A stretch of 64,000 nt of DNA from Promicromonospora panici (GCF_900608595.1 NZ_UWYY01000011.1:62001-126000), one strand, 5' to 3'; shown: positions 7,914-16,828, numbered from the stretch's first letter. The notes: a model not told the origin generated them from the sequence alone. Program-made: numbers and translations.

Positions 7914-9206
7914 ATGGCCACCACCTCCGAACGGACGACGCCGGCGAAGCGCCGCCCGCGATCGCTCCCGCCCATGCCCGAGGACGTGCCCCTGCCGGCC
8001 ACGTTCGGCGACTGGTACGACGCCGCCGCGACGAACCTGGGTGTCGCGGAGAAGCGAGACAGCGGCGCGCGGCGCATGCTGGCGGGCGCCGTGATGGTGG
8101 CGGGCGTCTCCGCCGGGGCAGGGATCGTCGGGGGGCCGCTGACCGTCCTGTCCGGGTACGGGGCTCCGGGGGAGAGAGCTGACGTCGCGTCCCTCGTGGT
8201 CGGGCCGGTCCTGGCTGTCGGCGTCCTCGCGTGGTGGTTCTGGTACCGGCGGGACTGGGTGCGTGCGCGCCGACTGCGGCATGCGTGGTCGCGTTCGATC
8301 CGCGACCCGCGCGTGCTGGCGCTCCCGGCAAGGCCCCACCGCGGTCAGGCCCCGGACCCGGAGGAGCAGCACGACTTCCGCGCGCGGGAGCGCGCGGCGT
8401 TCGCGCCTTACCCCGGGCTGCGCGGCGTCGGTGGGGTGTCGGGCGGCCTCGACGCGGTCCGTGCCGTGCTGTACCCGGTCCTCTTCCTCGCCGGTCTGGT
8501 CGGGATCCTCGCGACGCTCGGTTCGGACAGCGTGGACGGGCAGGTCAGCCGGGCGCTCCCGCTCGTGCCGCTCGTCGTGGCCACGGTGTGCGCGACGGTC
8601 CGGGCCTGGCGGCGCGTCGCGGACTCCTCCGCGCTGGTCGCCCTGCAGGCCGACGACCGCCGTCGATGGACGGCCTGGCGCGTCGTGCGCGGGCTCGACG
8701 AACCCACACCGATGACGCCGTGGTACCGGCGGCTGAACTGGGCGATGCTGCCCGTCGCGCTCGGTGCGGTGGCCATCTTGGTGTTCCGCATCGGGGCGGG
8801 CGAGATGACGGGCCAGGCGGTGGTCTTCGGGCTCGCGATCTGCGTGGTGCCGGTCGCGGTCGTTGCCGGGTCGTTCCTGGTGCGCTCGCGCGCCGCGCGC
8901 TCGCAGGGTGGTCCGGACGGCGTCGGGGTGCACGTCACGGCCGACGACGTCCCGCCGCTGGGTCCCGTCGCTGTCGCCCCCGGGCAGGGTGTGCTGCGCG
9001 CCGTCGCGGACGGCATGGTGCTGGACGCAGGTGGCTCCGCGGTTCCGGTGCCGGCGGGATCGGCACTGGTCAGCGGCGATCCGCACGTGTTCGCGAGCCG
9101 TCGGCATTGGCTGCTGCTGCCGGATGGCTCGCAGGTGCCGCTGACCTGCGCCGCCGTGGGGCGGCTCAGGGAGCTGGCGGAGGGCGCGGGTCTGCGGACC
9201 CTGTGA
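7914..9206 (+). CDS. Polytopic membrane protein of the T7SS-like cassette
   Basis: A protein of about 430 aa with three hydrophobic hairpins near residues 43-90, 182-215 and 262-310, linked by Arg-rich cytosolic loops, and a soluble C-terminal ~110 residues. I recognise no family. ATG 7914 was chosen. GTG 7905 in the same frame would overlap the previous stop by 4 nt, the same pattern as its upstream neighbour, and is equally possible. As the only clear membrane protein of the cassette it could anchor or channel the other products. Confidence 0.75.
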   Translation: MATTSERTTPAKRRPRSLPPMPEDVPLPATFGDWYDAAATNLGVAEKRDSGARRMLAGAVMVAGVSAGAGIVGGPLTVLSGYGAPGERADVASLVVGPVLAVGVLAWWFWYRRDWVRARRLRHAWSRSIRDPRVLALPARPHRGQAPDPEEQHDFRARERAAFAPYPGLRGVGGVSGGLDAVRAVLYPVLFLAGLVGILATLGSDSVDGQVSRALPLVPLVVATVCATVRAWRRVADSSALVALQADDRRRWTAWRVVRGLDEPTPMTPWYRRLNWAMLPVALGAVAILVFRIGAGEMTGQAVVFGLAICVVPVAVVAGSFLVRSRAARSQGGPDGVGVHVTADDVPPLGPVAVAPGQGVLRAVADGMVLDAGGSAVPVPAGSALVSGDPHVFASRRHWLLLPDGSQVPLTCAAVGRLRELAEGAGLRTL

Positions 9207-9281
9207 CATCGGGCCGGCTGCGGGCAGGCCCAGCTTGGGCGGGCCTGGCTGCGTCCGGGCGCCTGACTGACCCGCGGCCGG

Positions 9282-9479
9282 TCAGGCGGCCTGGGGCTCG
9301 TTCGGGATGACGGCCCAGCAGATGAGGTACGCGAGGACCTGCGGTCCCGGGATGAGGATCGAGGCGACGGCGACCACCCGCACGGTCGTGGGGTTCCAGC
9401 CGAAGCGGCGGGCGATACCGGCGCAGACGCCGCCGATCATGCGGCCTTGACGAGGGCGGAAGATTGTCTGTGTGCTCAT
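9282..9479 (-). CDS. Small PspC-domain membrane protein, copy 2
   Basis: A 65-aa paralog of the protein at 5196-5384, with the same layout: FRPRQGRMIGGVCAGIARRFG followed by a hydrophobic helix with ILIPGPQVLAYL and a short polar end. The ATG at 9479 is used because the upstream part of the longer frame is not PspC-like and starts in non-coding DNA. The two copies lie on the same strand on either side of the 5631-9206 cassette, so the cassette may have come between duplicated pspC genes. Confidence 0.85.
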   Translation of the reverse strand: MSTQTIFRPRQGRMIGGVCAGIARRFGWNPTTVRVVAVASILIPGPQVLAYLICWAVIPNEPQAA

Positions 9480-9632
9480 GCCATCGACGTTACGCATACC
9501 GCGTCGCCGGCGGTATCCGGGCTCACCCGGACTCTGCCCTGAGTGAGCGTCGAGAGTCCCCTGAGGGCAGGTGCGGGTAGACACCGCGGTGCGGGGCGGT
9601 GGTCGTCGGAAGGGGTCCGCGCCCGCGTGGGC

Positions 9633-12600
9633 TCACCAGCCGTTCGGCGCCAGCACCTTCCGGATCCGCTTCTCGCTGACCGGACCGTCCGTGCCGAGCT
9701 GCTGCGCGAACAGCGAGACGCGCAGCTCCTCAAGCATCCAGCGCACGTCGGCCAGCTCGGCCGCGCGTGCGGCGTCGGGGGCACCGGCGGCGTACGTGGC
9801 CTGCGCCTTCTCGTACGCCGAGGTCACGTCGCCGATCCGCCAGGCCAGGTCCGAGTCCCGTGCCGGGTTCTCCGTGGCCTTCGTCAGGCGGTGCGAGTCC
9901 GCGCGCAGGTAGCGCGCCAGGTGCGGCAGCCGCCGCGGCGGCGTCGCCGACACGAACCCGTCGTGGATCAGGGTCGCGCGGTGCTCGCGGATGTCCTGCA
10001 GCGTGTTCAGCAGCGCCAGGCTGCCCGACGCGCGGACCTCCGCCTCGAGCGTCCGGCTCGCCGACAGTGCGGCCACGACGTGCCCGACGATGCGGTACAC
10101 CTCGTCCTCCAGATGCCGCCGCACGAACGCCAGCGCGTCGGCGTAAGCGGCAGCAGATCGCACAGACGCCGCATCCGGCCCTCCCGTCGGCGTGTCATAC
10201 CGCGCCGAGTCCCCGGCAGAGGTCAAGGAGACAACGGCGGCCAGCTGCAGATCCGCGACCAGCGAATCGGTGCTCGCATACGGAGAGGCAGCCATGGTCA
10301 GTGACTGCGTCCCCGTCCACCGCGACGTGATCCGACCGACACCAAGCCCAGCCTCGGCCACCAGCAGCCGCCGCACCCCGGCAGCATGCGCCGAGGCCTG
10401 AGCGTTCTCGTCCGCCAGTATCCGCAGCGCCACCCCGACGGACCGGGCCTGCCCCTTCACCTTCGGAGCAACTTCTTCCACGAGCGCCGGGAATCCCCGC
10501 ACCACGACCCCGGCCCCCACATCGGTAGACACGGAATTTGGCAACACTCCTCCGTCCGGCAACCCGGAAGGCCAAGACGTCAGCCCCGTCTGCTCCCCGA
10601 CAACAGCACCGCCGACGCCGGCAAAACCGCCAACCCCAGCACCTCCGCCAACCCCACCCCCGGAGCTGCGTGCGCCCACCTCGGAAGGTGACGCAACAGC
10701 GGAGGGCGCGGAAGGGGAAGACCCGCGCGCGACCGTATCCCCGAACGGAGCGCCCCCTGGGGCGCGTGAGTGTGTCGCGCGGGGGTCTTCCCCTTCCGCG
10801 CCCGCCCCAGACCCGGAAGCAGCAGCAGCCTCAGCCAGAGCAGCCCCGACAGCCCCACGCACAGCAGACCGCACAGCAGCCTCCGCCCGAGAAGCCAGCT
10901 TTCGCTGCAGCAGCAACAGGTCCTTCGACTCGTCCAGCACGACCGACGACGCGGACCGCCCCCGCCCACGCTCCTCGATGACCCGGAACGTGACCCGCAG
11001 GTGCGCCGGGAGCCGCGACACCCGCTCCTCGTCCCAGACCTCGGGCGGCACCACGACGTCGCGCAGCGCGCGGACGGCGCGGGTGAACACGGACACGTAC
11101 GGCTCCGCCATGTCGCCGGCCCGGGCGATGTCCTCCCAGGCCGGACACTCCTCGCGGATCCAGGCGACGATCTCGCGCGCGACGTCCGGCGCTGGTACGA
11201 GCTCGCGCCGCACCGCCTTGGGCAGCGACTTGATGGTGGCGACGGTCAGCTCCTCGAGGAGCCCGGGCACCATCCAGTCGAACCCGTCCGGCACGACGCG
11301 CGCGAGCACGGCGATGGGGATGTGCACGGTGACGCCGTCGGCGTCGGAACCGGGCTGGAACTGGTAGGTGAGCGGTAGGGAGAGCTCGCCCTGCGGCCAC
11401 TTCTCGGGGAACTCGGAGGTGTCGACCGAGGCGTCGCCGACGAGCTGCTCCATCGTGAACGTGAGCAGGTCGGGCGTCTCCTTGCGCGCCCGCGACCACC
11501 AGCGGTCGAAGTGCGCGGCGGATACCACGGAGTCGGGGACGCGTTCGTCGTAGAAGGCGAAGAGGTCGTCCTCGTCCGCGACGAGGCCGCGCTGCCGGGA
11601 GCGGGCCTCGAGCTCGCCGGCCTCCTCCAGGAGGGCGCGGTTGTCGTGGAAGAAGCGGTGGTGCGTGGTCCACTCGCCCTCCACGAGCGCGTGCCGCACG
11701 AACATCTCGCGCGCCGCCTCGGGGTCGACCTTCGCGTAGAGCACGCGGCGGTCGGACACGATGGGCACCCCGTACAGCAGCACCTTCTCGGTGCACATCG
11801 CGGCGCCCTGCTTGGAGGACCAGTGCGGCTCGGAGTAGGTGCGCTTCGCCAGCGGCCCGGCGAGGTCCTCTGCCCACTCGGGCTGGACACGGGCGACGTC
11901 GCGCGCCCACAGGCGGCTGGTCTCGACGAGCTCGCCCGCCATGATCCACACGGGCGGCTTCTTCGACAGGGGCGACCCGGGGAAGATCGCGAACCGCGCA
12001 CCGCGCGCGCCGATGTACTCGTTCCGTGCCTGCTTCTTCGCCCGCTTGAGCGCGATCTCGCGCTGCGCTCCACGCAGGTGCGCGACGGCGGACGCCTTCA
12101 CCTCCCCGGTGTCCTGCATCCCGATCTGCGACAGCAGCCCGGCGAGCAGGGACTTGTGAATGGTGTCCTCGTCCCACATCTGCCGATACGAAGTCGACTC
12201 GGCCTCTTCTTGTTGTGGGCGCGATCGTTGCGACGTCGTGTCCGTTTTGGGCGCAACGGTCCCGCTCACAGCAAGGGGGTTGGGGCGGGTCTTGGGGCGG
12301 AAGGCCATCTCGATGCCCAGCGGCTTCGACATCTCGCGGAGCTGGGCGACGACGTCCTGCCACTCGCGGATGCGCAGGAAGTTCAGGTACTCCGCCTTGC
12401 ACTGGCGGCGGAACGCCGAGCCCGACAGCAGGTGCTGCTGCTCCTTCACGTACTCCCAGAGATTCAGGTACGTGAGGAAGTCGGAGCGGGGGTCGGCGAA
12501 CCGGGCGTGCAGCTGGTCGGCCTGGGCACGCTGCTCGGCCGGGCGCTCGCGGGGGTCCTGGATCGACAGCGCGGCCGCGACGATCGCCACCTCGCGCGCG

Positions 12601-14288
12601 ACGCCGTGCCGTGAGCCCTCGATGACCATGCGTGCCAGGCGCGGGTCCATCGGGAGCTGCGCGAGCGTGCGGCCGATGTCGGTGAGCTGCGTGACGCTGT
12701 CGACCTCCTCCAGTGCGCCGAGCTCCGTCAGCAGCTGGACGCCGTCGCGGATCGCGCGCGTGTCCGGGGGCTCGACGAACGGGAACCGGGCGACGTCGTC
12801 GGGCGTGCTGACCACGCCCACCGAGATCATCTGCAGCAGCACCGACGCCAGGGAGGTGCGCAGGATCTCGGGCTCGGTGAACTCGGGCCGGCCGTCGAAG
12901 TCCTCCTCGGAGTAGAGGCGGATCGCTATGCCGTCGGCGACACGGCCGGAGCGGCCGGAACGCTGGTTCGCGGACGCCTGCGACACCGGCTCGATCGGCA
13001 GCCGCTGCACCTTGGTCTGCTTGGAGTAGCGGCTGATGCGTGCCGTGCCCGGGTCGACGACGTAGTGGATGCCCGGGACGGTCAGCGACGTCTCGGCGAC
13101 GTTCGTCGCGAGCACGATGCGCCGCGAGCTGTGCTGCTGGAAGACCCGGTGCTGCTCCGCGCTCGACAGCCGCGCGTACAGCGGCAGGATCTCGATGTGC
13201 TGGGGGTGCTTCGGGTCCCGCGCACGTTCCTTGAAGTGCCCGGCGAGGCCGTCGGCGGCGTCGTGGATCTCGCGCTCACCCGAGAGGAACACGAGGATGT
13301 CGCCGTTGCCCTCGCGCAGCAGCTCGTCGCACGCCTCGATGATGCCCGTGACCAGGTCCTTCTCCTCGGCGCCGCGCGCCTTGCCCTTCTTCTTCGGGCT
13401 GCCCGACGCCGGTCGCTCGCCCTCCGTAGCCGCCTCGCCGTCGTCCGGCGACAGCGGGCGGTAGCGGATCTCGACCGGGTACGTGCGGCCCGAGACCTCG
13501 ACGATCGGCGCCAGGTCCGCGAGCGCGTCGGTGACGTACTCGGGCGCGCCGCCCCGCTGCGCCAGGGCCGCGGGGGAGAAGTGCGCCGCGAACCGCTCCG
13601 AGTCGATGGTGGCCGACGTGATGATCAGCTTCAGGTCGGGCCGCTGGGGGAGGAGCCGCGACAGGTAGCCCAGCAGGAAGTCGATGTTGAGGGACCGCTC
13701 GTGCGCCTCGTCGATGATGATCGTGTCGTAGGCGAGCAGCTGCGGGTCGCGCTGGATCTGGGCGAGCAGGATGCCGTCGGTCATCACCTTGACCAGCGTC
13801 TGGTCGCTGGACTGGTCGGTGAACCGGACCTGGTAGCCCACCACGCCGCCGAGCTGCGTGCCGAGCTCCTCGGCGATGCGCTCCGCGACCGTGCGCGCGG
13901 CCAGCCGCCGGGGCTGGGTGTGCCCGATCTGGCCCCGCCGTCCGCGGCCCAGCTCCAGTGCGATCTTCGGGATCTGGGTGGTCTTGCCCGAACCGGTCTC
14001 GCCCGCGACGATCACCACCTGGTTGTCCCGGATCGCCGCCGAGATGTCCGCTCGACGTGCGGAGACGGGCAGCTGCGCCGGGTAGGTGACGGGCGGCACC
14101 TCGACCGCGGCGCGCTTGGCGGCCGCCGCCTCGAGCTGCGCCGTCGACACACGCTGCGGCCCGGTGCGCCGCGGACGGCGGTTCTGCCGGTCCGGTTGCC
14201 TGCCCGACCCACGACGCCGGTTCCGGCCTCCGCCCGGGCGGCCGCGATCGCCGTCGGACACGGGGGTGGAAGAGGGCTCGGTACTCAC
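9633..14288 (-). CDS. hrpA: ATP-dependent RNA helicase HrpA (DEAH/RHA family)
   Basis: A 1551-aa DEAH-box RNA helicase. Walker A GETGSGKTT is at ~96-104, DEAH at ~193-196, SATIDS just after, and motif VI QRSGRSGRV further on. Helicase-associated and OB-fold regions follow, then a C-terminal HrpA domain (DUF3418). Length exceeds the usual ~1300 aa because of an Arg-rich N-terminus, a family A repeat translated in frame at ~672-694, and an Ala/Gly/Ser-rich linker (~1160-1260) that carries a long inverted repeat. GTG 14288 was chosen. The upstream ATG at 14375 would start translation inside a family C palindrome. Likely role is RNA remodelling during mRNA processing or ribosome rescue, as in other bacteria. 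Confidence 0.93.
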   Translation of the reverse strand: MSTEPSSTPVSDGDRGRPGGGRNRRRGSGRQPDRQNRRPRRTGPQRVSTAQLEAAAAKRAAVEVPPVTYPAQLPVSARRADISAAIRDNQVVIVAGETGSGKTTQIPKIALELGRGRRGQIGHTQPRRLAARTVAERIAEELGTQLGGVVGYQVRFTDQSSDQTLVKVMTDGILLAQIQRDPQLLAYDTIIIDEAHERSLNIDFLLGYLSRLLPQRPDLKLIITSATIDSERFAAHFSPAALAQRGGAPEYVTDALADLAPIVEVSGRTYPVEIRYRPLSPDDGEAATEGERPASGSPKKKGKARGAEEKDLVTGIIEACDELLREGNGDILVFLSGEREIHDAADGLAGHFKERARDPKHPQHIEILPLYARLSSAEQHRVFQQHSSRRIVLATNVAETSLTVPGIHYVVDPGTARISRYSKQTKVQRLPIEPVSQASANQRSGRSGRVADGIAIRLYSEEDFDGRPEFTEPEILRTSLASVLLQMISVGVVSTPDDVARFPFVEPPDTRAIRDGVQLLTELGALEEVDSVTQLTDIGRTLAQLPMDPRLARMVIEGSRHGVAREVAIVAAALSIQDPRERPAEQRAQADQLHARFADPRSDFLTYLNLWEYVKEQQHLLSGSAFRRQCKAEYLNFLRIREWQDVVAQLREMSKPLGIEMAFRPKTRPNPLAVSGTVAPKTDTTSQRSRPQQEEAESTSYRQMWDEDTIHKSLLAGLLSQIGMQDTGEVKASAVAHLRGAQREIALKRAKKQARNEYIGARGARFAIFPGSPLSKKPPVWIMAGELVETSRLWARDVARVQPEWAEDLAGPLAKRTYSEPHWSSKQGAAMCTEKVLLYGVPIVSDRRVLYAKVDPEAAREMFVRHALVEGEWTTHHRFFHDNRALLEEAGELEARSRQRGLVADEDDLFAFYDERVPDSVVSAAHFDRWWSRARKETPDLLTFTMEQLVGDASVDTSEFPEKWPQGELSLPLTYQFQPGSDADGVTVHIPIAVLARVVPDGFDWMVPGLLEELTVATIKSLPKAVRRELVPAPDVAREIVAWIREECPAWEDIARAGDMAEPYVSVFTRAVRALRDVVVPPEVWDEERVSRLPAHLRVTFRVIEERGRGRSASSVVLDESKDLLLLQRKLASRAEAAVRSAVRGAVGAALAEAAAASGSGAGAEGEDPRATHSRAPGGAPFGDTVARGSSPSAPSAVASPSEVGARSSGGGVGGGAGVGGFAGVGGAVVGEQTGLTSWPSGLPDGGVLPNSVSTDVGAGVVVRGFPALVEEVAPKVKGQARSVGVALRILADENAQASAHAAGVRRLLVAEAGLGVGRITSRWTGTQSLTMAASPYASTDSLVADLQLAAVVSLTSAGDSARYDTPTGGPDAASVRSAAAYADALAFVRRHLEDEVYRIVGHVVAALSASRTLEAEVRASGSLALLNTLQDIREHRATLIHDGFVSATPPRRLPHLARYLRADSHRLTKATENPARDSDLAWRIGDVTSAYEKAQATYAAGAPDAARAAELADVRWMLEELRVSLFAQQLGTDGPVSEKRIRKVLAPNGW
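10705..10802. repeat. Long inverted repeat inside the hrpA linker
   Basis: Arms of 29 nt (10705-10733 and 10774-10802) match with one mismatch and flank a 40-nt loop that itself holds GCGCCCC-CT-GGGGCGC. It is in frame and encodes part of the low-complexity linker of hrpA between conserved domains. No second copy was seen in this window. It looks like an insertion of a palindromic element tolerated in a disordered segment. Confidence 0.75.
12209..12275. repeat. Family A palindromic repeat, copy 2, inserted in frame within hrpA
   Basis: Arms 12209-12232 and 12252-12275 with a loop containing CGTGTCCGTTTTGGG. This closely resembles copy 1 (3528-3605), including the loop. It is translated on the minus strand as a polar segment around residues 672-694 of HrpA and keeps the frame open. 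Conserved helicase sequence resumes on both sides, so the element interrupts an otherwise normal protein. Confidence 0.85.
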
Positions 14289-14332
14289 AACCCCCCATTC
14301 TCCCAGGACCGGCAAGGTGTTTTGCCATGCCA

Positions 14333-14375
14333 TGTCAGACCCACAGGCCATTCGGGTGACCTGTGGGTCTGACAC
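14333..14375. repeat. Family C palindrome, copy 1; probable terminator of the GH76 gene
   Basis: TGTCAGACCCACAGG at 14333-14347 pairs with CCTGTGGGTCTGACA ending at 14374, followed by CGT. It lies 10 nt downstream of the GH76 stop and upstream of hrpA on the same strand. The arm centre (CCCACAGG/CCTGTGGG) differs from the other copies in a compensating way. Confidence 0.8.
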
Positions 14376-14384
14376 GTCGGCGGG

Positions 14385-15986
14385 TCAGCTCGCCTGCGCC
14401 GCGTTCAGCAGGTCCACCGCGCCCTGCTGACAGCCGTGGCCCACCGTCACCGGGACCCGCGGGCCGCTCCAGTGCGGGCCGTACATGTCCAGGGAGTCAC
14501 GGGCGTTGCCGTACGCGGCGTCGGCCTGCCGGTCGAGGTAGCCGCTGTACGGGCGGTCGCCCAGTGCGGTGTTCAGCTTGCCCAGGCCACGGACGTAGGC
14601 GCCCTTGAAGGAGGCGCCGTCGCTGTTGCAGTCGTCGCCCTCGTTCACCTCGCGGAGCACGCCGCCGGGGTTGAGGTAGGTCGAGCTCGTCGAGGCGTCG
14701 GCCAGGGCCCGGGCGGTGCTGAGGAGCCCGGCGTCACCGGTGGCCCGGTGCAGCTCGGTCAGAGCGCCGAGGATGACACCCTGGTTGTAGGTCCACGTGG
14801 GCTCGCCGTTGTTCACGCACGAGTCGTTCAGCCCGTCGTTGATCAGGTTGCCCGAGTTGATCATGCCGCTCGCCCGGAACCAGTCCCAGCCCTCCTGCGC
14901 TCGCTGGAGGTACGTCGTGTCGCCGGCGATGCGGTTGTGCAGCGCCGCGTTGAGCTGGATGTACAGCTCGTTCGTGATGGCGTTCTTGTAGGCGATGTCG
15001 GTGTTCCACTGGACGCCCCCGCCGCACCTGTCGGTCCAGTAGGCGCGCATGTGGTCAGCGTCGGCGCGCGCCGTGCTCAGGTACCGGCTGTCGCCGGTCA
15101 GGTCGTAGGCGGCTATCCAGGCGAGGCCCCACCAGCCGGTGTCGTCCAGGTACTCGTTGCGGAACTGGCCCTGCCGCGCGCCCACGTTCTTGTCGTAGGT
15201 CTGGGCGATCGCGTACCGGTAGCTGCCCATCCCGCTGATCCGGGCGTTGTCGATGACGGCGGTCAGCGCGTTGGCCGCCGTCCACCAGCCGTTGGTCTCG
15301 AACAGGCCGGTATCGCGGTCCCACAGCATCATCAGCGCGGTGGCGGCCGCCGTCGAGCGGCTTCCGGTGTTGCGGTCGTTGCGCGCCCAGCCGGTGCAGG
15401 CGATCTCCGCCCGGTCACCCGCCTTGCCGCACGCGCGCAGGGCACCGACGCCGGCCGTGTTCCAGTCGTCCACGTTGTACATCTGGGTGCGCCACCCGGT
15501 GGAGCCCGCCGGGATCGTCGTGAGACCGAGCCGGCTGCCCGACGCCCACGTCCGGCCGCCGTCGAACGACCGGTCCAGCCAGACCTCGTCGCCCGGCCGT
15601 CCGCCGTCGATCGAGCCCCAGCCCATGACGTCGGGGTCGGAGATGTGGAGCCGGATCGTGCGGCCGTGGACCGAGGCGCTCACCGGAACGCGGTCGCCGC
15701 GGGCGGTCGCGGGGTCGCGCGCGTCGCAGTAGATGTCACAGATCACGGCGTCGGCCGACGCGGCGTCAGCCGGAGCGGCGTCCGCCCAAGAGACCGGCGT
15801 GAGAGGTGCGGCGAGCAGGCAGGCAAGGGTGATGGCCACCGCCGAGCCGACGGCGCGGCGTGCGGTACGGGTCCTGCCCCGGGTATCGGGTTGGGCATCG
15901 GGTTGGGTCCGTGCCCCGACGCCGGACCTGGTGCGCCTGCCCGGGCGTCGGCGTGGGTGGTCGAACAATGCTGACAGCGGTGTCAT
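14385..15986 (-). CDS. Secreted GH76 alpha-1,6-mannanase
   Basis: A 533-aa secreted protein. An Arg-rich n-region and hydrophobic core (~46-66) precede a ~110-residue beta-rich N-terminal region (~80-195) with Cys pairs. The catalytic GH76 (alpha/alpha)6 domain covers ~210-530. The family's catalytic Asp pair is visible as YLDDTGWWG (Asp281, Asp282), followed by motifs such as NGEPTWTYNQGV and SFKGAYVRGL. The family cleaves alpha-1,6-mannan backbones, as in fungal cell walls or mycobacterial-type mannans. ATG 15986 has AGGAGA 5 nt upstream. No sugar transporter is adjacent. A family C palindrome follows the gene. Confidence 0.92.
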   Translation of the reverse strand: MTPLSALFDHPRRRPGRRTRSGVGARTQPDAQPDTRGRTRTARRAVGSAVAITLACLLAAPLTPVSWADAAPADAASADAVICDIYCDARDPATARGDRVPVSASVHGRTIRLHISDPDVMGWGSIDGGRPGDEVWLDRSFDGGRTWASGSRLGLTTIPAGSTGWRTQMYNVDDWNTAGVGALRACGKAGDRAEIACTGWARNDRNTGSRSTAAATALMMLWDRDTGLFETNGWWTAANALTAVIDNARISGMGSYRYAIAQTYDKNVGARQGQFRNEYLDDTGWWGLAWIAAYDLTGDSRYLSTARADADHMRAYWTDRCGGGVQWNTDIAYKNAITNELYIQLNAALHNRIAGDTTYLQRAQEGWDWFRASGMINSGNLINDGLNDSCVNNGEPTWTYNQGVILGALTELHRATGDAGLLSTARALADASTSSTYLNPGGVLREVNEGDDCNSDGASFKGAYVRGLGKLNTALGDRPYSGYLDRQADAAYGNARDSLDMYGPHWSGPRVPVTVGHGCQQGAVDLLNAAQAS

Positions 15987-16253
15987 CGATTCTCCTGGTG
16001 CTCGGCCTGGCTTCCGTCGTTGGAGTGGTGGAGCGGTGGAGCGCGAACGCGGCCCGACCCGAGCCGCGGCCCGACCAGATTCACCCGGAACCAGCGGCAC
16101 GTCAAGAACCTCGGCGCTCCCGGGCCCGCGGACGCGCCGGCCCCGGACGCCGACACGGGGACCGCTCCCCATGTCGCCAGCAGCGTTGCCTCCGTAGGCT
16201 TTCGGCATTCCTGTGACGTGCACCGGGACCTGGAGGGCGGAGGGGGGAGCGGT

Positions 16254-16286
16254 ATGGCTGACGAGCTGAAGGTCGACGCGGCATGA
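16254..16286 (+). CDS. Ten-codon mini-ORF (leader peptide or gene remnant)
   Basis: ATG 16254 is preceded by a strong Shine-Dalgarno (GGAGGGGGGAGC). It encodes MADELKVDAA and stops at TGA 16284-16286, overlapping the next ATG by 4 nt (ATGA). The peptide resembles the N-terminus of small WXG100-like proteins, which commonly begin with a DEL-type motif, so this could be the remnant of a longer gene or a leader that couples translation into the next gene. Confidence 0.45.
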   Translation: MADELKVDAA

Positions 16287-16828
16287 CGACCCGCGCCCTC
16301 ATCGCCCTGTGCGAGAGCCGGATCAACGGCCTGAGCCGCACGCGTCAGGCGCTGGAGCACAGCGGTGCGCCGGAACACGTCGAGGGCCTGATCGATGACC
16401 TGCGCGCCGCGGCGTCCGGCTGGGACGAGGCGGACACCCGCCCGCCCGACGGCGATCCCGTCGCGCTGCGCGCCGGCGCGCGGACGGTCCGCACCGGTAC
16501 GCCGGCCTTCGGGACCGTGGCCGATGCCCTCGACATCTACGCGGCCGCTCTCGCGTCGGGGCAGGCCAGGCACGCGTCCGGAGTGGCGCATCTTCGATCC
16601 GCTCGGCAGTACGCGGCTGGGCTCCCGGTGGTCGGCGGCGGCGTCGACCCGGATCGGGCCGAGGCCGCGTCCAGAGCAGCGGTCGCCGTGCTCGACGTCG
16701 CCTGCGCCGGGTATGCCGCGTGCCAGGACGCCTACGAGGAGGTGCGGGACGCGGAGGCGGCGCTCTACGCGGCCCTGGCGTACGTCCGGGTCAGGCACTC
16801 GGGTCACCCGAGCGACCTGAGTGCCTGA
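16283..16828 (+). CDS. Hypothetical helical protein
   Basis: A 181-aa Ala/Arg-rich, predicted all-helical soluble protein without signal peptide. I recognise no domain. Helical content and the DEL-type mini-ORF just upstream recall components of type VII secretion loci, but this is weak. Its start overlaps the stop of the mini-ORF (ATGA), and no other ribosome binding site is evident, so it is probably translated by coupling. It converges on the HNH nuclease gene with a short hairpin between them. Confidence 0.7.
   Translation: MTTRALIALCESRINGLSRTRQALEHSGAPEHVEGLIDDLRAAASGWDEADTRPPDGDPVALRAGARTVRTGTPAFGTVADALDIYAAALASGQARHASGVAHLRSARQYAAGLPVVGGGVDPDRAEAASRAAVAVLDVACAGYAACQDAYEEVRDAEAALYAALAYVRVRHSGHPSDLSA

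Noticed and set aside
13065..14372. Plus-strand open frame opposite hrpA
   Set aside because: Arg/Val-rich shadow of the helicase gene with no motifs or ribosome site.
14289..14375. N-terminal extension of HrpA starting at ATG 14375
   Set aside because: The extra residues are a translation of the family C palindrome (SDPQVT-type peptide), which appears at other copies in unrelated frames.
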